Origin: Sphingobacteriales bacterium 44-15
GTDB taxonomy: Bacteria; Bacteroidota; Bacteroidia; Chitinophagales; Chitinophagaceae
Assembly (NCBI GenBank): GCA_001899685.1
Contig: MKWG01000033.1
Coordinates: 1-63,172, forward strand
DNA: 63,172 nucleotides
Reading direction: 5' to 3'
The translations under genes were made by a program, and so were the position numbers. This document shows, piece by piece, positions 43,348 through 53,486 of the stretch (position 1 is the first letter of the stretch; each line of letters begins with the position of its first letter). The notes beneath the pieces were generated by a model, which ran no database searches, was not told the origin of the DNA, and saw only the letters and a list, made by a program, of their open reading frames with translations.

Positions 43348-44721
43348 ATGAATAACGAACAACCCATTATTGTAGGACTTGATATAGGAACAACGAAGAT
43401 CGCCGCCATAGCCGGAAGAAAAAATGAATATGGCAAGCTGGAGATATTAGGATTTGGCCGCGCTAACAGCAATGGTGTGCAACACGGCATGGTGCTGAAT
43501 ATAGACCAGACGATCAAAGCCATACAGGCAGCCCTGGAAAGCTGCTTTGCTTCCAATCCCGATCTTGAGATCAATGAAGTATATGTGGGTATAGCCGGAC
43601 ACCATATAAAAAGCTTGCAAACGAGAGGCGATATCGTAAGGCAGCATACCGAAGAAGAAATATCCCAGGTGGAAATTGATCAGCTGATAGAAAACCAGTA
43701 TAAGACCTATATACCTGCAGGCGACCAGATCATTGATGTGATCCCCCAGGAATTTACAGTGGATAATTTTCAGAATATCGCGAATCCCATCGGGTACAGC
43801 GGTGTAAAGGTTGGCGCCAACTTTCATATCATCACCGGCGACAGGAATGCTATCCGTAATATCAACAGGAGTGTTGAAAAATCAAACCTGAAGGTAAAAG
43901 ACCTGGTGCTGCAGCCGCTTGCTTCAGCAGCGTCGGTAATGTGCGAGCAGGATCTGGAAGCTGGTGTGGTTATTGTTGATATAGGTGGCGGCACCACGGA
44001 TATCGCCATCTTTTATGAAGGGGTATTAAAGCATACTGCCGTGATACCGTTTGGCGGGGAGAATATCACCAATGATATCAAAACAGGATTAGGCGTGCTG
44101 AAAACACAGGCTGAGCAGATGAAAGTACAGTTTGGCAGCGCGCTTACCGATGAAGCCCGCAGCAATGCATTCATCACTATACCCGGGCTTCGCGGTATGA
44201 CACCCAAAGAGATAAGCGTGCAAAACCTGGCCAAGATCATACAGGCGAGGATGAGCGAGATACTTGACTTTGTAACCTATCACCTCAACCAGGTAGGCAT
44301 TGAGAAGAAATTGCTGAACGGGGGTATCATACTCACCGGCGGCGGCTCACAGCTCAAGCACCTGATCCAGCTCACGGAATATATCACCGGGCTTGATGCA
44401 CGCATCGGTTATCCCAACGAGCACCTGGCCTCAGGGCATATGGAAGAGCTTACCAAGCCTATGTACGCCACCTGTATAGGGTTGATACTGAAAGGATACA
44501 ATGTGTACGAAAATGAAATAGAAAAGCAGAAATACAAGGTAGCACCTGCAAAGGAAATAACAGCAGATCAAAAAACCGTAACAAAAACAAAGCATAAAGA
44601 AAAGGGTGTTGACGTCGTGAAAACAAAAAAGCGGTCAAAAAGCCTTAAGGATTTCATGGATTCCATCAAAGGCGGATTGATAGAGCTTTTCAAGGAGGAA
44701 GAAGACGAGCAATTCAAATAA
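43348..44721 (+). CDS. ftsA: actin-like division protein FtsA
   Basis: A 457-residue protein anchoring FtsZ to the membrane. Actin-fold motifs: GLDIGTTKIAAIAG (phosphate 1), VIVDIGGGTTDIAIF (phosphate 2) and GGIILTGGGSQLKHL (adenosine). A lysine-rich linker leads to a C-terminal amphipathic helix (LKDFMDSIKGGLIELF) that fits the membrane-targeting sequence. The tail is longer than in E. coli, as usual in Bacteroidota. Confidence 0.95.
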   Translation: MNNEQPIIVGLDIGTTKIAAIAGRKNEYGKLEILGFGRANSNGVQHGMVLNIDQTIKAIQAALESCFASNPDLEINEVYVGIAGHHIKSLQTRGDIVRQHTEEEISQVEIDQLIENQYKTYIPAGDQIIDVIPQEFTVDNFQNIANPIGYSGVKVGANFHIITGDRNAIRNINRSVEKSNLKVKDLVLQPLASAASVMCEQDLEAGVVIVDIGGGTTDIAIFYEGVLKHTAVIPFGGENITNDIKTGLGVLKTQAEQMKVQFGSALTDEARSNAFITIPGLRGMTPKEISVQNLAKIIQARMSEILDFVTYHLNQVGIEKKLLNGGIILTGGGSQLKHLIQLTEYITGLDARIGYPNEHLASGHMEELTKPMYATCIGLILKGYNVYENEIEKQKYKVAPAKEITADQKTVTKTKHKEKGVDVVKTKKRSKSLKDFMDSIKGGLIELFKEEEDEQFK

Positions 44722-44833
44722 GCACAGCAAACAACATTTAACCATAAAAACAGACTTACTACTTACAACCATTAATTCACACTCATTCCCGGCAGTTGGC
44801 AAAGCGCTGCGGGGATCAAATTAACCTGATATT

Positions 44834-46645
44834 ATGATACATTTTGATTTGCCCAAGGAAAAGTCCTCCATCATTAAGGTCATAGGCGTAGGCGGTGGCG
44901 GCAGCAATGCGGTTAATTACATGTTTAACCAGGATATTGAAGGCGTGAACTTCATTATCTGTAATACCGATGCGCAGGCACTTTCGCTGAGTAAAGTCCC
45001 CAACAAGGTACAGTTAGGCCCCATGCTCACACAGGGACTTGGAGCCGGCGCCAATCCCGATATCGGCAGGCAGGCCACCGAGGAGAGCCTTGAAGAGATC
45101 AGGCGCATACTGGAGGTAAACACCAAGATGGCATTCATCACCGCCGGTATGGGCGGTGGTACCGGTACGGGCGGTGCGCCTATTCTTGCAAAGATCTGCA
45201 AGGACCTTGGCATCCTGACGGTAGGTATTGTTACTACTCCCTTCGCCTACGAGGGTAAAAAACGTTTTGCCCAGGCAGAGGAAGGCATTGAAAAATTAAA
45301 AGACTATGTAGATACGCTGCTGGTGATCAGCAACGATAAAATGCGGCACCAGTATGGCAACCTCACCATGAGGGCTGCCTTCTCCAAAGCCGACAACGTA
45401 TTGGCTACTGCCGCCAAATGTATCACGGACGTGATCAATTCCACCGGGCAGATCAACGTGGATTTTGCCGATGTATGTACCGTTATGCGCAACGGTGGCG
45501 TTGCCATACTGGGAAGCGCGGCAGCAGAAGGAGAAAACCGTGCCCAGAAGGCGATACAGGATGCTATCAACTCACCGCTGCTTAATGATAATGATATCCG
45601 CGGCGCTAAATGGATCCTTATCAATATCAATTCCGCTGAAGGTGAACATGAATTTACCATGGATGAAGTGGATGTTATCCAGAACCACCTGCTGAGCCAG
45701 GCAGGCGAGCACACCAATGTGATCATGGGACTGGGGTATGATAATACGCTTGGAGAAAAGATCGGCATCACGCTTATCGCCACCGGTTTTGATCATAAAG
45801 ACCCCTTTGCACAAACAGAGGTGAAAAAAGAAGCTGTAAAAGAAGAAAAGATCATTCTTACGCTTGACGGTCAGCAGGTGAATAAGCAGGAAGCCCCCCT
45901 GCCGGTAGTGGAAGAAAAAGACCCGATGGCGCCAAGCATTGTGGAAGTAATTGAAAATAAGAACATTCTGGAGGTAGTGCCGGCAACGCCCGGAAAACCG
46001 GAAAAAGAAGAGAAAGAAATATTGCATTTAGAAATAACTTCTTTACCTTCATCCTCTCCTGAATCCGTTGAAAAAAGCACTGCTTCAGGTGCTGCCCAAA
46101 CCTTTGAACCAAGCCCCACCCGGTTGAATAATAGTACGATCAATAAAGAAGCTAGCACCACCCCGACGTCAGGTGGTTATTTGTCCAAGCCATCCAACAT
46201 CTATGCAGAGGAACCCGAGCAAACTTCAAATTCTGTAGAAGAACCATCACCTGTGCAGCATCATCCATCGTCCGACGGGAAGATGAATGAAATGCATATC
46301 GTGATCAAAGATTCCGGTGCGGCGGACGAGCCGTTGGTACAAACAACTCAGGGCGAAAGCCGTTCTGTCGAGGAACCTGCAACGCAGGACGAGGCAGAAG
46401 AACAAAAAAGGCGTGCAGCCGAGCGTTTGAACAAGTTGCGCAACTTGTCTTACAACTCTAACCCTGCCGATCCTACTAATGAGTTTGAAACAGTACCGGC
46501 TTATGTCCGCCGCAATTTTCATTTAAAGGATGCCCTCGCATCGGTAGAGAAATTCTACAGCAATTACACCGTAAAAAAAGATGAAAACGACCAGACCCAG
46601 ATCAGTACTATCAATACTTTTCTGGATGGTAAAAGACCAGACTGA
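44834..46645 (+). CDS. ftsZ: tubulin-like division protein FtsZ
   Basis: A 603-residue GTPase forming the division ring. The GTPase domain (about 1-325) has GGGGSNAVNYM and the tubulin signature GGGTGTGGAP; T7 loop NVDFADV. A very long, Pro/Glu/Ser-rich variable linker (about 330-545) follows, then VPAYVRRNF, which fits the C-terminal FtsA-binding peptide, and a further 45-residue tail ending TFLDGKRPD. The extra tail and linker are typical of Bacteroidota. A 112-base gap to ftsA may hold a separate promoter. Confidence 0.95.
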   Translation: MIHFDLPKEKSSIIKVIGVGGGGSNAVNYMFNQDIEGVNFIICNTDAQALSLSKVPNKVQLGPMLTQGLGAGANPDIGRQATEESLEEIRRILEVNTKMAFITAGMGGGTGTGGAPILAKICKDLGILTVGIVTTPFAYEGKKRFAQAEEGIEKLKDYVDTLLVISNDKMRHQYGNLTMRAAFSKADNVLATAAKCITDVINSTGQINVDFADVCTVMRNGGVAILGSAAAEGENRAQKAIQDAINSPLLNDNDIRGAKWILININSAEGEHEFTMDEVDVIQNHLLSQAGEHTNVIMGLGYDNTLGEKIGITLIATGFDHKDPFAQTEVKKEAVKEEKIILTLDGQQVNKQEAPLPVVEEKDPMAPSIVEVIENKNILEVVPATPGKPEKEEKEILHLEITSLPSSSPESVEKSTASGAAQTFEPSPTRLNNSTINKEASTTPTSGGYLSKPSNIYAEEPEQTSNSVEEPSPVQHHPSSDGKMNEMHIVIKDSGAADEPLVQTTQGESRSVEEPATQDEAEEQKRRAAERLNKLRNLSYNSNPADPTNEFETVPAYVRRNFHLKDALASVEKFYSNYTVKKDENDQTQISTINTFLDGKRPD

Positions 46646-46662
46646 ATATGAGATCGGGACAT

Positions 46663-46693
46663 GCGGGAGCAAAAGAATATGATTTGCTCCCGC
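46663..46693 (+). terminator. hairpin at the end of the dcw operon
   Basis: GCGGGAGCAAA (46663-46673) and TTTGCTCCCGC (46683-46693) form a perfect 11-bp stem with a nine-base loop, 17 bases beyond the ftsZ stop. There is no long T-run after it, so termination is likely but not certain. Confidence 0.65.
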
Positions 46694-46786
46694 TGCCCGC
46701 TCACTAACTGATTAAGTTCTACCCCCGCTTTAATTTACCGTTTCTTAGGCTGCGCCTTAATCATATAGTTAATTGCCAATGCTATC

Positions 46787-46960
46787 AGGAGATTGCTTCT
46801 CCCGCCGCAACATTCATTCAATTCAAATCTTGATGCTGGCGGGATCGCAATACGGCTAATGGTTGAGTTAATGTATACTTTGCTTTGATGCCGGTTTTAA
46901 AAACAAAATACTTTTGTCACTGCGATCCCAACCGAGGGTCGGGAGAAGCAGTCTCCCGAA
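46787..46960. repeat. nested inverted repeats in the ftsZ-epimerase gap
   Basis: GGAGATTGCTTCTCCCG (46790-46806) pairs imperfectly with CGGGAGAAGCAGTCTCC (46939-46955), and, inside, GGGATCGCAATA (46842-46853) pairs with CTGCGATCCC (46920-46929). The 46646-47121 gap otherwise shows no gene. The arrangement suggests a short dispersed element rather than a gene. Confidence 0.5.
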
Positions 46961-47121
46961 GATGGAACAGATCGCTTCATTCCTGCAATCTTCCCAGCCG
47001 AGTCTCTGCTTAGCTTCACCTGTGATAGGCTGGCAGGACTTGGCGTTCTATAATTTGAATATATCCCTCCTCTTTCTCAGAAAAGTAAATACATACGTAA
47101 TATTGCTGAACAAATATTCGT

Positions 47122-48048
47122 ATGCCGGTTGTACTTATATGCGGCGGGTCTGGCTTAATAGGGCAAAGACTCACCACCATGCTCATCGAAAAGGGTCATG
47201 AAGTAATTATTGTAACCCGTTCTCCTCAAAAAGCCCGCAATACTACCGGCAACCCCTCCTATGCTTTATGGGATACAGAAAAAGAAGCTATAGACACCGG
47301 CGCCATTTCCCGGGCCGATTACATTATCAACCTCGCCGGCGCGGGCATTGCCGATAAACGATGGACGGCTAAAAGAAAAAAGGAAATTACTGGCAGCCGT
47401 GTGCAAAGCGGAAGAACTATTGTAAAAGCACTGCAGCAATATGACAACAGGGTAAAAGCAGTGATCAATTCCTCAGCTATAGGATGGTATGGAGAAGATA
47501 ACCCCGCAAAGACAGGTAAAAAATTTACGGAGGAAGATCCCCCTGCTCCCGGCTTCTTGGGCGATACCTGCAAAGCCTGGGAAGACAGCATAGCGCCGGC
47601 AAAAGCGCCGGGAAAAAGACTGGTAATACTCAGGACAGGAATTGTACTGAGCAATAAAGGAGGGGCGCTGAGCGAATTTGCAAAACCGGTGAAGTTCGGC
47701 ATCGCGGCCATACTGGGCAGTGGAAAGCAGGTAGTGAGCTGGATTCATATTGATGATCTTTGCCGCATCTTCCTGTATGCCATCGAAAACGAAAGCCTGC
47801 ACGGTGTATATAATGCTGTAGCGCCTGTGCCCGCGGACAATAAATCGATTACCATAGCCATTGCAAAAAAAATAAAAGGATCTTTTTTCATTACTGCCCA
47901 CGTGCCTTCTTTTATCCTGAAATTAATGCTTGGTGAGCTTAGCGCTGAAGTATTAAAAAGCACTACGGTAAGCAGCAGCAAACTAAGAGCAACAGGCTTT
48001 CAGTTTATCTATCCCTCCATTGAAGCCGCCATACAGCAGTTGGGCTGA
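47122..48048 (+). CDS. TIGR01777 family epimerase (YfcH-like)
   Basis: A 308-residue short-chain-dehydrogenase-like protein. NAD(P)-binding GGSGLIGQRL at the start, VTRSPQKA, NLAGAGIADKRWT, VINSSAIGWYG (family hallmark), and a C-terminal DUF1731 region (LGELSAEVLKSTTVSSSKLRATGFQF). The substrate is unknown; E. coli YfcH is the usual relative. A GC-rich hairpin (48086-48107) follows the gene. Confidence 0.9.
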   Translation: MPVVLICGGSGLIGQRLTTMLIEKGHEVIIVTRSPQKARNTTGNPSYALWDTEKEAIDTGAISRADYIINLAGAGIADKRWTAKRKKEITGSRVQSGRTIVKALQQYDNRVKAVINSSAIGWYGEDNPAKTGKKFTEEDPPAPGFLGDTCKAWEDSIAPAKAPGKRLVILRTGIVLSNKGGALSEFAKPVKFGIAAILGSGKQVVSWIHIDDLCRIFLYAIENESLHGVYNAVAPVPADNKSITIAIAKKIKGSFFITAHVPSFILKLMLGELSAEVLKSTTVSSSKLRATGFQFIYPSIEAAIQQLG

Positions 48049-48121
48049 GCTTGCCGCATCTATCCGGGAAGAGCAGTCACGAATTCCCGCGTCCCGCGGA
48101 ACGCGGGATGATTTTGGGATA

Positions 48122-48275
48122 TAACAAAGCCACAATGCACGAATAAAATATTAAAATACATTCGTTCATTCTGTACAAGAGAAGAAGGTATAGCCACGGA
48201 TGTACGAATAAAAATACATTCGTGCATCCGTGGCTATTTTTAATTGTATTCATAAGTCAGTCCGCTTGCGGACCG
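48122..48275. repeat. dispersed palindromic repeat, copy 2
   Basis: It shares with copy 1 (21923-22093) the ACAAAGCCAC and GCACGAAT words and the tail TTGTATTCATAAGTCAGTCC then GCTTGCGGACC. Inside it, TAGCCACGGATGTACGAAT pairs with ATTCGTGCATCCGTGGCTA (48191-48236) with one mismatch. Non-coding. Confidence 0.85.
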
Positions 48276-48314
48276 CTGGAATTCGTGGCATATTTATAAG
48301 AAGTGCGTGGCTAT

Positions 48315-50369
48315 TTACAACGCCACTTTAATTCCCCCACCAAAGTATTTCTTATTGTCAGGCGATACCGGGTAAGTGGCTGAATCAATAAGATTACGGC
48401 TGCTGAGAAACAGCTCTCCATCCAGGCGCCGGGTATTGAACCCATAGGCAAGAAACAGGTTAGCCAACTGGAGGGTATTGTATTTTTCAACCAGCACCTG
48501 GCCCATGCTCATACTTCTTTCTTCGTGGTTCAACAGAAAAACCATATCCACCCCGGCATAAAAGTTTTTATATTGAACCCTGTTGATCAGCCCGCCTGTT
48601 GATGGCTGCTCCGTATATACCAGGAGATCAGGTGAAGGAATATTATCATATCTCGAATCATTCTTTACAATGTTGACAAATAGCCCGGAATTCCATTTAA
48701 GATTATCAGTATGCAAAATATCCGCGTCTATGCTGAAATGGTGTTGCTTTCTCAGGTATTCCCCGGAGATTATCCTGTATCCCATTCCGGTTCCCGGAAA
48801 CACCGCTATGGCTATGAGCTGAATTTGCTCGGTATTCAGGTAATTATAATTGATCCGGATCTTTTCTTCAAGAAACGACAGGTTGCTACCTGTCTGCCAT
48901 TGCGTAGCTATCTTATTGGCAGGAGTAATAGCTGATGGAAATCCAATGACATATATAGAAGGTTGAAGTCCCTGGGGCAATACAGGGCTATGATTGAAAT
49001 CGTTCAACTGGTATACTCCGTCATAGCCTGAAAAACGTTCGGAATACGATCCAAAGATCTTCCAGCCAAAATGCGCTTCCGGTGACAGGAGTTTTGCCAC
49101 GTTAACCGTACCGTTCACGAAAGGATATGACCTGGTATTCCTATACATAGAATCAATAATTTTTGAACCATCCAGCAATATCCCACCCTGCAGGAGAAAG
49201 AGGGATGCATAAGATAGCGTAACTGATGGCGTAGCGGTCAACAGCTTTCCTGTTTCTCTTTGCATTGACCAGGAGTATGATCCGTACAGCGGAGATTGTT
49301 CATAAGCATCAGACATAGCAGAGGTTACTTTGTAGAAGGCTTTCTGGAAGCTGATATTTAAAGAGGGTTCTATTTGCCAGTTCCCCGCTTTTTTGATGAA
49401 CGACAGGTTATCACTGAAGATAATGCTCTCAGCCCGCAGACTGTCCTTCACGCGGGCATTCCGGATATTCCCGTTGTAATACTCGGTTCTGCGCAAAGTA
49501 CTATCCAATGCCCTGCCATTGGTATAGCTGAAGGTGAATTTATTTAAAAAGTCAGAAGCCCTTGTTTCCAGGCTGATATAAGGATTGATGAGGTATTGCT
49601 TATTTTTTTGCAGATCGTCAATATTCCTGTCGTCCTGTATTTCATACCCTTGGCTCCTTTCCGTTTGTGGCACATAGTTGAGGTAAGCCGACAGCACATT
49701 GTTTTTGTTTATGGCAAACCTTCCCCACAGGTTAAGCTTTACCCGGTCAATGCCCGGTATTTTTTTATCGTAAAGGGAGTCTTTGCTGTTCCTGCGCGGC
49801 AGCGCATCATGTATAAAGCCCACTGAGCCGCCATAACTGATCCGTTCATTGCCGCCCCGCGCCGTAAGAGCATATTGCTGAAAATTGCCTGAAAAAACAT
49901 TTTCTGTCTGCTGGTCGTGGGATGAGATCTTTGTAACCACTTTACGGTACAGTGCAGCGCCCTGCGCTGAAAAGGTGATATGTCTGGAGCCCTCTTTCCA
50001 CTGCTTTGTTCTCACCAACGCCAGCAGTTGCAGGTTGCCGGCGCCGTTCTGGTTCACAAGCGCGTTGCGGATGATGGTAATATCCTCAATGTCCTGTATG
50101 TTGTAGGCGTCAATATCGGCTACGGTTATGCCATCCACTACATATACCATCTGGTCTTTTTGGGTGAGCGCCCCGTTAGCCCAGCTCCTGATCACCTCGC
50201 TGAGGCTTAAAAAAGGCATCCTGGCAATATCCGCTGCCTTAATAGTGGTAACCTGGGTGAACTCCTTTCTAAGCTGTAGCCTGCCAATATCAAGATAACC
50301 TGAATCAGACTGGGCCGAAGCGGCTTGTGCAAGCAGCAGAAAGGCAAAAATTGTCCGCAATTGTTTCAT
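48315..50369 (-). CDS. TonB-dependent receptor-like outer-membrane protein
   Basis: A 684-residue outer-membrane protein. The start at 50369 (MKQLRTIFAFLLLAQAASAQ) gives a clean signal peptide; the open frame adds 20 residues upstream. A plug-like domain (about 35-120; IKAADIARMPFLSLSEVI, MVYVVDGITVADIDAYNIQDIEDITIIR) resembles SusC/RagA-type plugs, and the rest is a beta-barrel with aromatic strand ends. There is no N-terminal carboxypeptidase-like domain and no SusD neighbour, so the substrate cannot be guessed. The AraC regulator upstream on the same strand may control it. Confidence 0.8.
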   Translation of the reverse strand: MKQLRTIFAFLLLAQAASAQSDSGYLDIGRLQLRKEFTQVTTIKAADIARMPFLSLSEVIRSWANGALTQKDQMVYVVDGITVADIDAYNIQDIEDITIIRNALVNQNGAGNLQLLALVRTKQWKEGSRHITFSAQGAALYRKVVTKISSHDQQTENVFSGNFQQYALTARGGNERISYGGSVGFIHDALPRRNSKDSLYDKKIPGIDRVKLNLWGRFAINKNNVLSAYLNYVPQTERSQGYEIQDDRNIDDLQKNKQYLINPYISLETRASDFLNKFTFSYTNGRALDSTLRRTEYYNGNIRNARVKDSLRAESIIFSDNLSFIKKAGNWQIEPSLNISFQKAFYKVTSAMSDAYEQSPLYGSYSWSMQRETGKLLTATPSVTLSYASLFLLQGGILLDGSKIIDSMYRNTRSYPFVNGTVNVAKLLSPEAHFGWKIFGSYSERFSGYDGVYQLNDFNHSPVLPQGLQPSIYVIGFPSAITPANKIATQWQTGSNLSFLEEKIRINYNYLNTEQIQLIAIAVFPGTGMGYRIISGEYLRKQHHFSIDADILHTDNLKWNSGLFVNIVKNDSRYDNIPSPDLLVYTEQPSTGGLINRVQYKNFYAGVDMVFLLNHEERSMSMGQVLVEKYNTLQLANLFLAYGFNTRRLDGELFLSSRNLIDSATYPVSPDNKKYFGGGIKVAL

Positions 50370-50525
50370 AAAGAGGGTTGAAATAAAAGGCAAATATACC
50401 TGTTTCGGGGAGGATATTCCTTTTGGCACAGGACAGAAATATAGCCAACAGGGAGTGATGCAAAAAAATAAGCAAAAGATAATTCCCGGTGCTGCATTTG
50501 CCTGATTGTATACGCCGTTGTGATG

Positions 50526-51374
50526 TCACAATGCCTTAAACTGTGTAGGCGTCATACCGGTTTGCGACCTGAAGAACTTTGAAAAATTAGCATGATCGTA
50601 AAACCCCAGCTCATACACTATATCCTTTACCGACATTTCCGAAACCTTCAGCAGCCGTTTTGCCTCCAGCAAAATGCGATCGTAGATAAGAGAAGAAGCT
50701 GCCGCATGCAGGTTTTTCCGGCAAACAATATTGAGATAATTGGCAGAGATATGCAGCTTACCGGCATAAAATGCCACCGAATGCTCCTGCTTAAAATGCT
50801 GGTCAACCAGGGTTATATATTTTGTTATAACAGGGCTGGAATGATATCCTTCAAAATCTGCAGAAGCGCCTTCCGCCATCTTGCTGATCAGTAAGCAGAT
50901 GAGCTGGCAACGGGTTTGCACAAGCTCCCAGCCGGTGTTTGCACCGCTCAATTCTTTTTGGATCTCCCTGAATTCATACAGCAGCAATTGATAATGCGCT
51001 TCTGAAATATCCATTACAGGATGGCTTTGGTAATAGGATGCAGAGAACCGCAAGGAAGGGCGGAACCACTCAAACCATTCGCGGCTGATCATCAGTTGGT
51101 AGCCAATGGTCTGCTGCGCCATTTTCCACCGGTGCACCTGGCCGGGAAAAAGCAGGTGGGCCTGGCGGCTTTTGATCCGGTGTGGGATGAAGTCTATTGT
51201 ATGTGTGCCGCTGCCGCGCTCAAACAGCATGATCACAAAAAAATCATGCTTATGCGGATCATCAATCGAGTGTGCTCCCCTCAGCTCATGGAATAATACA
51301 TTACAGCGTGGGGACTGGCCTTCGCTGAACCCGCTGATGCTTAAAACCGGGAAGTGACCGGGCGGATGCTTCAT
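50526..51374 (-). CDS. AraC-family transcriptional regulator
   Basis: A 282-residue regulator: N-terminal cupin-like sensing domain (about 20-120, with HDFFVIMLFERGSGTHTIDF and LLFPGQVHRW) and a C-terminal double HTH (about 185-282; FYAGKLHISANYLNIVCRK and VKDIVYELGFYDHANFSKFFRSQTGMTPTQF). It lies about 155 bases upstream of the TonB-type receptor on the same strand, its likely target. Confidence 0.9.
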   Translation of the reverse strand: MKHPPGHFPVLSISGFSEGQSPRCNVLFHELRGAHSIDDPHKHDFFVIMLFERGSGTHTIDFIPHRIKSRQAHLLFPGQVHRWKMAQQTIGYQLMISREWFEWFRPSLRFSASYYQSHPVMDISEAHYQLLLYEFREIQKELSGANTGWELVQTRCQLICLLISKMAEGASADFEGYHSSPVITKYITLVDQHFKQEHSVAFYAGKLHISANYLNIVCRKNLHAAASSLIYDRILLEAKRLLKVSEMSVKDIVYELGFYDHANFSKFFRSQTGMTPTQFKAL

Positions 51375-51613
51375 ACAGCTTCAAAACTTGTTGCTTAAAA
51401 ATAGGATATTCTGAAGCAATACATGGTTATCTTATCGGGTCATTTTTACCCTCATCAGATTCAATTAAGTGCTGTATTTCTTCCTGGAGTTAAATTATAA
51501 TGGCTGATGGTTACCTTTCCCGGAGCAACCGACCGTTTGTCATTCCGGGTATAAATTTCTATCTTGAACAATGCTTTATCATCCAGGCATCCACCATTTT
51601 TAGCGTTCATACA

Positions 51614-51934
51614 ATGGAAAAAGACCAGCTTTTTAATTTCAGGCAACCGCTTGTTACAGCCGCCGGCATCATTTTGGGGTTCGTTTTAAACTTTGCAACG
51701 GAGTTGGTAAAGCGGGATACCAGAAGTGATGTAATCCCTTTGCTGATACTGTTTTTTACCCTCATTGGAATATCACTTTTAATAGTATCGTTATACCGTA
51801 TATTATATAACGATTATGACCGGGTGCATGCGGACAGGTTTTACCGGAGAACCCTGAATTACTTTATGACCGGCGTAATTTTCTCATTTCTGGGCGGGCT
51901 TTTGAAAATGGTACATACCCTTTTTCTTTCCTGA
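51614..51934 (+). CDS. small membrane protein, unknown function
   Basis: A 106-residue protein with three hydrophobic segments (about 12-30, 38-60 and 82-102). ATG 51614 (MEKDQLFNFRQ) is chosen because residues upstream in the open frame do not look like protein. No family recognised. It stands alone, divergent from the AraC gene. Confidence 0.55.
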   Translation: MEKDQLFNFRQPLVTAAGIILGFVLNFATELVKRDTRSDVIPLLILFFTLIGISLLIVSLYRILYNDYDRVHADRFYRRTLNYFMTGVIFSFLGGLLKMVHTLFLS

Positions 51935-52374
51935 ACAGCATGCTATTACTAAGTCAGGCCAATTATGTCTGTATGTTATCGTGAAAAGTGAGAGCCCGCC
52001 CGGCTGAATACCATTCGGACGGGGATAAAGGTGAAAGAAATGTTTCACTTCTCACATTTCTCGTTTGACACAGCACTATACAGTGTTCACTAAAGCAGAA
52101 ATTTGCTAACTTTATTCAGTACCCCATTGGTCCGTATTCCAAATTATCCGGGCAGGCACGTCTGCAAAACACAGTATATATCCGGTGAGTTTCTTAGTTC
52201 ATTAAAAGGATTGTAAACAAGTTATGGTTCCTTTGAGGTCTTTGCCCACCTGAATGACCAGTCGGGCAGGCAAAGAACCAAAGCCGTGTTAAGGAGTATA
52301 TATAATTCCATTCCAAACCCGCTGCTTCATCATGTGATATAATAATTATAGTAACCGTCATAAAACAATCTATT
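51935..52374. other. intergenic region with palindromic words
   Basis: No gene seen. Around 51980-52070 are GTGAAA/TTTCAC words like those at 16683 and 20421. At 52225-52285 TCTTTGCC...GGCAAAGA forms a hairpin. The promoter of the Ntn amidase gene probably lies in the last 100 bases. Confidence 0.4.
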
Positions 52375-53436
52375 ATGCATACACTGGCAAAACAAATTGT
52401 AGCAGCTATATTGCTTATTACCTTTTTACCTGCAGCAGTTAATACAACAGAAGCCTGTACAAGAGTGGTGTATAAAGGGCCTAATAATACTGTTATTACA
52501 GCAAGGAGCATGGATTTTTCTATGGAGATCCCTGCCAATCTATGGTTGTTCCCAAAAGGAATGGAACATACCGGCAATGTAGGAAGCAGCTCCATCAAAT
52601 GGAAATCACGATATGGAAGTGTTGCTGCAAGCTCGTGGGACATTGCAGTGTCGGATGGCATGAATGAAAAAGGGCTGGTTGCCAATTTGCTATGGCTGGT
52701 AAGCTCGCAATATCCCGAATTTAAAAAAGACGGAGATAAGAAAGGGCTTGCCGTATCACTCTGGGCACAATATGCATTAGATAACTTTGCTACCGTAAGC
52801 GAGGCTGTTGACCATTTCAAAAAAGAAGAATTTGCAGTGGTTACAGATTTTATTCCCGGCACAGATAAGTATACCACCGTTCACCTTTCACTATCCGATG
52901 CCACCGGCGACAATGCCATCCTGGAATATATAGGAGGAAAGCTGGTCATTCATCACGACCCGTCTTATGTGGTGATGACCAATGACCCGTCGTTTGAAGA
53001 ACAACTGGCCATCAATGAATACTGGAAAGGTGTCCCGGGAAATATCTTCCTGCCCGGTACGAACAGGGCTGCCGACAGGTTTGTACGGGCCTCCTATTAT
53101 ATCCATGCCATACCGCAAACAGACAACACCAGGATCGCAATAGCAAGCACCTTCAGCGTCGTCAGGCAATGCTCGGTTCCTTATGGGATCTCTACCGAAG
53201 GATTTCCCAACCTCTCTACCACAAGATGGAGAGCCGTGGCCGATCAGAAAAACCTGGTGTATTATTTTGAAAATGCTCTTACCCCCAATACAGTGTGGGT
53301 GGATCTGAAAAAGCTGGATTTTAATGAAAAAACCGGGAAGGTAAAAAAGCTGCCGCTGGACAAAAACCAGACCTATGCAGGCGAATCATCCCGGCAGTTT
53401 ATCATTGCAAAGCCATTTGTATTTCAGGGGATATAA
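52375..53436 (+). CDS. secreted choloylglycine/penicillin V acylase-type amidase
   Basis: A 353-residue Ntn hydrolase of the linear amide C-N hydrolase family. A signal peptide ends just before C28-T-R (EACTRVVYKG), so cleavage or autoprocessing would expose the catalytic N-terminal cysteine; TARSMDFS supplies the conserved Arg/Asp region. Further family motifs: GMNEKGLVANLLWL, YVVMTNDPSF and STRWRAVADQKNLVYYF. Members hydrolyse bile-salt, penicillin V or acyl-homoserine-lactone amides; the substrate here is not deducible. Confidence 0.88.
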   Translation: MHTLAKQIVAAILLITFLPAAVNTTEACTRVVYKGPNNTVITARSMDFSMEIPANLWLFPKGMEHTGNVGSSSIKWKSRYGSVAASSWDIAVSDGMNEKGLVANLLWLVSSQYPEFKKDGDKKGLAVSLWAQYALDNFATVSEAVDHFKKEEFAVVTDFIPGTDKYTTVHLSLSDATGDNAILEYIGGKLVIHHDPSYVVMTNDPSFEEQLAINEYWKGVPGNIFLPGTNRAADRFVRASYYIHAIPQTDNTRIAIASTFSVVRQCSVPYGISTEGFPNLSTTRWRAVADQKNLVYYFENALTPNTVWVDLKKLDFNEKTGKVKKLPLDKNQTYAGESSRQFIIAKPFVFQGI

Positions 53437-53486
53437 GCGCACTGATATGGGGGGACGGAACAATTTGTATAGCCGGTTTGCTGTAC

